From NCBI GenBank assembly GCA_002308315.1, contig DBWE01000002.1, forward strand, positions 6,608 through 14,324: DNA of 7,717 nucleotides, written 5' to 3'. Below are positions 5,559 to 7,717 of this stretch, piece by piece. The notes beneath the pieces were generated by a model. The model was not told the DNA's origin, did not search any database, and saw only the letters and a program-made list of their open reading frames with translations. The translations under genes and the position numbers were made by a program. Positions within the stretch are counted from its first letter, which is position 1. Each line of letters begins with the position of its first letter. The DNA is from Clostridiales bacterium UBA1246 (GTDB taxonomy: Bacteria; Bacillota; Clostridia; Oscillospirales; Oscillospiraceae).

Positions 5559-6701
5559 TCAGCCTGCCTGTCTGTAAAGCTCCAGCAGCTTTTTGATCTT
5601 CTCGTGGGGATCGAGCAGCTTGCTCACGCTGATATCGTGGTTTATCGCCGCTATGATATACGCCGTGTACTTGCTGCAGTCCACCTCGAAGAACCACGGT
5701 CTCTGACGCAGCTCATCGCTGATATAGCTCATGTTCGTTCCGAAAACGCCGTCGATGAGCCCTTCCTCATAGGCCTTGTCGAACTGCCCCAGGCCGTTGG
5801 TGAAAAGCACGTAGGTGGCCGTGGCGAAAAATCTGGCGGCTTTATGGGCCTTCATGTATTCCGCGATGTCGAGCATGGACTCTCCGGAGGAAATGATATC
5901 GTCGGCGACGAGTATATTCTTTCCCTCCACGTTCTCGCCCAGGTACTCATGGGCGACGATGGGATTGCGGCCGTTGACGACCCGGGAATAGTCCCTGCGC
6001 TTGTAGAACATGCCGAGGTTCACGCCCATCACGGAGGAGTAGTACATATTGCGGTTCAGCGCGCCCTCGTCGGGGCTGACCACCATGAAGCTGTCCTTAT
6101 CGGTGTTTATATCCGGGAAGTTGCGGAACATGGTCTTCAGCACCTGATAGTGGGGCATGAGGTTGTCAAAGCCCATGAGCGGCACGGCGTTCTGCACGCG
6201 GGGATCGTGAGTATCGAAGGTAACGATATTCTTCACGCCCATTGCCTGCAGCTCCTGCAGCGCCACGGCGCAGTCAAGACTCTCGCGGGAATTCCTGCGG
6301 TGCTGCCTGGAGCCGTAAAGCTGGGGCATTATCACCGTTATGGAGCTGGCCTTTCCCCCCGCGGCCTGGATTATGCGCTTGAGGTCGGCAAAATGATCGT
6401 CCGGGCTCATATGGTTGGTATTCCCGAAAAACGGATAGGTACAGCTGTAATTGCCGACGTCTATGATTATGTAGAGGTCCATTCCCCTTATGCTTTCCTT
6501 GATCAGACCCTTTCCGTCGCCGGACTGGAAGCGGGGACACTCCGCGTCGACTATGAACGTATCTCTCGCCTCGGGGCCCATGGCCGCCCACTGCACGAGA
6601 TAGCTGTCTATCTTGCGCGAAAAGGACTCCGTGCCCTTCATGGCGATCAGACCGAGCTTGGCAAAATGGCTGCCTGTGTGAAAAAGCTGTTCAGCATCCA
6701 A
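5559..6701 (-). CDS. prs: Ribose-phosphate diphosphokinase (PRPP synthetase), long Clostridia type
   Basis: The 380-residue enzyme makes 5-phosphoribosyl diphosphate (PRPP) from ribose 5-phosphate and ATP, for nucleotide, histidine and tryptophan synthesis. Visible motifs include PQLYGSRQHRRNSRES, DTHDPR with the catalytic-type His165, VVSPDEGALNRN, the flexible-loop KRR (234-236), and the PRPP loop ILVADDIISSGES (263-275). It is longer than classic Prs (about 315 residues): it has extra segments near the N-terminus (the block SYLVQW and onwards, IIIDVGNYSCTYPFFGNTNH) and at the end. The start is TTG 6701: an in-frame TAA (6722-6720) closes the frame upstream, AAAGGCAGG sits before it, and the family-like block FAKLGLIAMKG would be lost from the next ATG (6641). 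It is divergent from pyrC and shares a control region with it. Confidence 0.9.
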   Translation of the reverse strand: MDAEQLFHTGSHFAKLGLIAMKGTESFSRKIDSYLVQWAAMGPEARDTFIVDAECPRFQSGDGKGLIKESIRGMDLYIIIDVGNYSCTYPFFGNTNHMSPDDHFADLKRIIQAAGGKASSITVIMPQLYGSRQHRRNSRESLDCAVALQELQAMGVKNIVTFDTHDPRVQNAVPLMGFDNLMPHYQVLKTMFRNFPDINTDKDSFMVVSPDEGALNRNMYYSSVMGVNLGMFYKRRDYSRVVNGRNPIVAHEYLGENVEGKNILVADDIISSGESMLDIAEYMKAHKAARFFATATYVLFTNGLGQFDKAYEEGLIDGVFGTNMSYISDELRQRPWFFEVDCSKYTAYIIAAINHDISVSKLLDPHEKIKKLLELYRQAG

Positions 6702-6723
6702 TGGGAAGACCTGCCTTTCTTAA

Positions 6724-6752
6724 GCGTCTCCGTATGGGACAGACGCCGTCCC
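6724..6752 (-). promoter_or_regulatory. Candidate H-type pseudoknot in the prs leader
   Basis: On the minus strand, GGGAC (6752-6748) pairs with GTCCC (6740-6736), and the intervening GCGTCT (6746-6741) pairs with AGACGC (6729-6724). The connectors are 1, 0 and 6 nt, which is H-type pseudoknot geometry; otherwise the two are alternative hairpins. The 3' end lies 22 nt before the TTG start and just upstream of the AAAGGCAGG ribosome binding site. It matches no riboswitch class I recognise. Short stems in GC-rich DNA can occur by chance. Confidence 0.35.
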
Positions 6753-6784
6753 GCGCTCGAAAACACGCGGATTTTGACAAAAGA

Positions 6785-6813
6785 ATAATAATGCATAATT
6801 ATGTCAAAGTCAA
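6785..6813 (-). promoter_or_regulatory. Predicted sigma-A promoter of prs
   Basis: On the minus strand, TTGACT (6813-6808) and TATTAT (6790-6785) have exactly 17 bp between them, in AT-rich DNA. Transcription should begin near 6778, giving a leader of about 77 nt that contains the candidate pseudoknot. Confidence 0.85.
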
Positions 6814-6815
6814 CT

Positions 6816-6859
6816 GTTTTGACAGCCCGTTCCCGACGTTTTGACAGCCCGTTTCCGAA
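6816..6859. repeat. Tandem 22-bp direct repeat between prs and pyrC promoters
   Basis: Two adjacent copies (6816-6837 and 6838-6859), each beginning GTTTTGACAGCCCGTT, differ at only two of 22 positions. The spacing is about two helical turns, so both would face the same side of DNA. The array abuts the prs -35 box (6813) and ends 12 bp before the pyrC -35 box (6872), which suggests tandem regulator binding sites. Further TTTTGACA-like words occur at 6772-6779 and 6871-6877. Confidence 0.7.
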
Positions 6860-6871
6860 GCTTTGAACGTA

Positions 6872-6900
6872 TTGACAACACCGCGGCGGTATGATAGGCT
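6872..6900 (+). promoter_or_regulatory. Predicted promoter of pyrC (extended -10)
   Basis: A consensus TTGACA (6872-6877) is followed after 17 bp by TAGGCT (6895-6900), a poor -10 box helped by TG at 6892-6893 (extended -10 arrangement). The start would be near 6907, giving a leader of about 110 nt. Confidence 0.5.
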
Positions 6901-6902
6901 AT

Positions 6903-6948
6903 GTCGAAGAAAGCCGACGTTCTTTTACACCGTTCGCTTCTTCGGCTT
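6903..6948 (+). promoter_or_regulatory. Possible alternating stems in the pyrC leader
   Basis: One fold pairs 6903-6914 with 6936-6946 (11 bp with one bulged A, core CGAAGAA/TTCTTCG). Another pairs AAGCCGA (6911-6917) with TCGGCTT (6942-6948). They share bases and exclude each other. Neither has a T-tract (an A-run follows at 6950-6956), so this is not an intrinsic terminator. I do not recognise a PyrR-type binding loop. Confidence 0.3.
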
Positions 6949-7016
6949 GAAAAAAAGGTCAGTCATACGACGCGGAGAAGATGCTCTTTCTTTTCCGTAT
7001 CCGGGAGAATTCTGCA

Positions 7017-7717
7017 ATGAGGAAAAAAGTTTCGGTATACGAAAACGGCGGCTTCGCCGTCAGGGAATTCGAGCTTCCGAAGCGTTTCGTTCTTTCCGAT
7101 AATTCAGTCGTTTTGCCGGGGCTTGCCGATGTGCACGTGCATTTTCGGGAGCCCGGCTTTTCTTATAAGGAAACCGTGCTCAGCGGCTGCGCCGCGGCTC
7201 TTGCCGGAGGTTATACCACCGTGTGCACCATGCCCAATCTCTCCCCCGTGCCCGACTGCGCGGAAAACCTGCTCGCGCAGCTGCGGCTGATAAACGCCGT
7301 CGGGGGCCCGGTGCGGGTATATCCCTACGGCTCCGTTACCCGGGGCGAAAAGGGAGAGGAGCTGTCCGACATGGACGCTCTCGCGCCTTACGTCGTCGCC
7401 TTTTCCGACGACGGCCGCGGCGTTCAGAGCGAGGACGTCATGCTCGCCGCCCTGAAAAAGGCCCGCTCTCTGGGCCGGATCGTCGCCGCCCACTGCGAGG
7501 ACGCTTCCCTGCTCGACGGCGGGTATATACACAAGGGCGCTTACGCCGCCGCCCACGGTCACCGCGGCATATCCTCCGAGAGCGAATGGCGCATGCTCGA
7601 AAGAGATCTGCGCCTGGTCCGCGCCACGGGCGCGGCGTACCATATGTGCCACGTCTCCACCCGCGAAAGCGTGGAGCTGATACGCCGGGCCAAGCGCGAG
7701 GGGCTGGACGTAAGCTG
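7017..7717 (+). CDS. pyrC: Dihydroorotase, class I type (3' end cut by window)
   Basis: The first 233 codons of a dihydroorotase, which cyclises carbamoyl aspartate to dihydroorotate in UMP synthesis. ATG 7017 follows GGGAG (7003-7007) by 9 nt. The metal site is intact so far: PGLADVHVHFREPG with His40, His42 and the substrate-binding-type Arg44; TMPN with Asn74; SDDG with Asp131; HCED with His159; and HMCH with His209 and His212. The 53-residue interval His159-His212 equals that between the two zinc histidines as I remember them in the Aquifex enzyme. The N-terminus before HVH is shorter (39 residues) than in the classic enzyme, where it is over 50. The missing C-terminal part should hold the last metal-site Asp and the rest of the barrel. 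It is divergent from prs, which supplies PRPP for the same pathway. Confidence 0.93.
   Translation, partial: MRKKVSVYENGGFAVREFELPKRFVLSDNSVVLPGLADVHVHFREPGFSYKETVLSGCAAALAGGYTTVCTMPNLSPVPDCAENLLAQLRLINAVGGPVRVYPYGSVTRGEKGEELSDMDALAPYVVAFSDDGRGVQSEDVMLAALKKARSLGRIVAAHCEDASLLDGGYIHKGAYAAAHGHRGISSESEWRMLERDLRLVRATGAAYHMCHVSTRESVELIRRAKREGLDVS

Noticed and set aside
5604..6788. 394-codon plus-strand frame antisense to the PRPP synthetase gene
   Set aside because: It is a shadow of the prs codons, with a His/Val/Gly-rich peptide and no start signals.
6816..6880. CRISPR-like or mobile-element repeats
   Set aside because: Only two adjacent 22-bp copies with no spacers, and no cas genes or terminal inverted repeats; the position between divergent promoters fits binding sites better.
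6863..6895. Alternative pyrC promoter using TTGAAC (6863-6868) with TATGAT (6890-6895)
   Set aside because: The -10 word is good, but the spacing is 21 bp, too long; TTGACA with TAGGCT and a TG extension at 17 bp is preferred.

Overview
The window looks like chromosomal housekeeping DNA from a GC-rich, endospore-forming Firmicute, probably a Clostridia/Oscillospiraceae-type gut or environmental bacterium. The evidence is a clear spoIIR gene (restricted to endospore formers), strong vegetative-type (sigma-A-like) promoters, AGGAGG-type ribosome binding sites, Clostridia-style long PRPP synthetase and dihydroorotase variants, and GC-rich codon use. There are no mobile elements, CRISPR arrays, tRNAs or rRNAs. 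The taxonomic call is inferred from remembered family features, not from a search.

Layout. (1) Positions 1-186, minus strand: the start of a small DUF378-type membrane protein, cut by the window edge, divergent from (2) a plus-strand operon at 314-2409. This holds a 2,3-bisphosphoglycerate-independent phosphoglycerate mutase of the archaeal (ApgM) type, a family that also includes proposed homoserine kinases, followed by ispE of the non-mevalonate isoprenoid pathway, joined by an ATGA overlap. (3) spoIIR at 2504-3100, preceded by a near-perfect 18-bp hairpin whose 3' arm contains the spoIIR Shine-Dalgarno sequence. (4) A bidirectional terminator that also encodes the end of spoIIR, shared with (5) a minus-strand MATE-family exporter at 3129-4613. 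The exporter promoter carries a 17-bp perfect dyad, a candidate repressor site. (6) A 315-bp divergent intergenic region, then (7) a plus-strand YcxB-like two-helix membrane protein at 4929-5489. (8) A convergent terminator, then (9) a minus-strand ribose-phosphate diphosphokinase (PRPP synthetase) at 5559-6701. (10) A second 315-bp divergent control region with two strong promoters, a tandem 22-bp repeat and possible RNA structures in both leaders. (11) The first 233 codons of dihydroorotase (pyrC), running off the right edge.

How the genes connect. PRPP synthetase and dihydroorotase both feed UMP synthesis (PRPP is the co-substrate of the orotate phosphoribosyltransferase step), so the divergent pair with shared control DNA makes metabolic sense. 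The mutase/IspE pair links central carbon metabolism (or threonine synthesis, if the first enzyme is a homoserine kinase) to isoprenoids. SpoIIR is a forespore signalling protein and appears to have its own post-transcriptional control at the end of ispE. No new multi-gene system is evident. The most interesting signals are regulatory: the spoIIR SD-masking hairpin with a competing arm at the ispE stop codon, the MATE promoter dyad, the prs-pyrC repeats, and a possible H-type pseudoknot in the PRPP synthetase leader.
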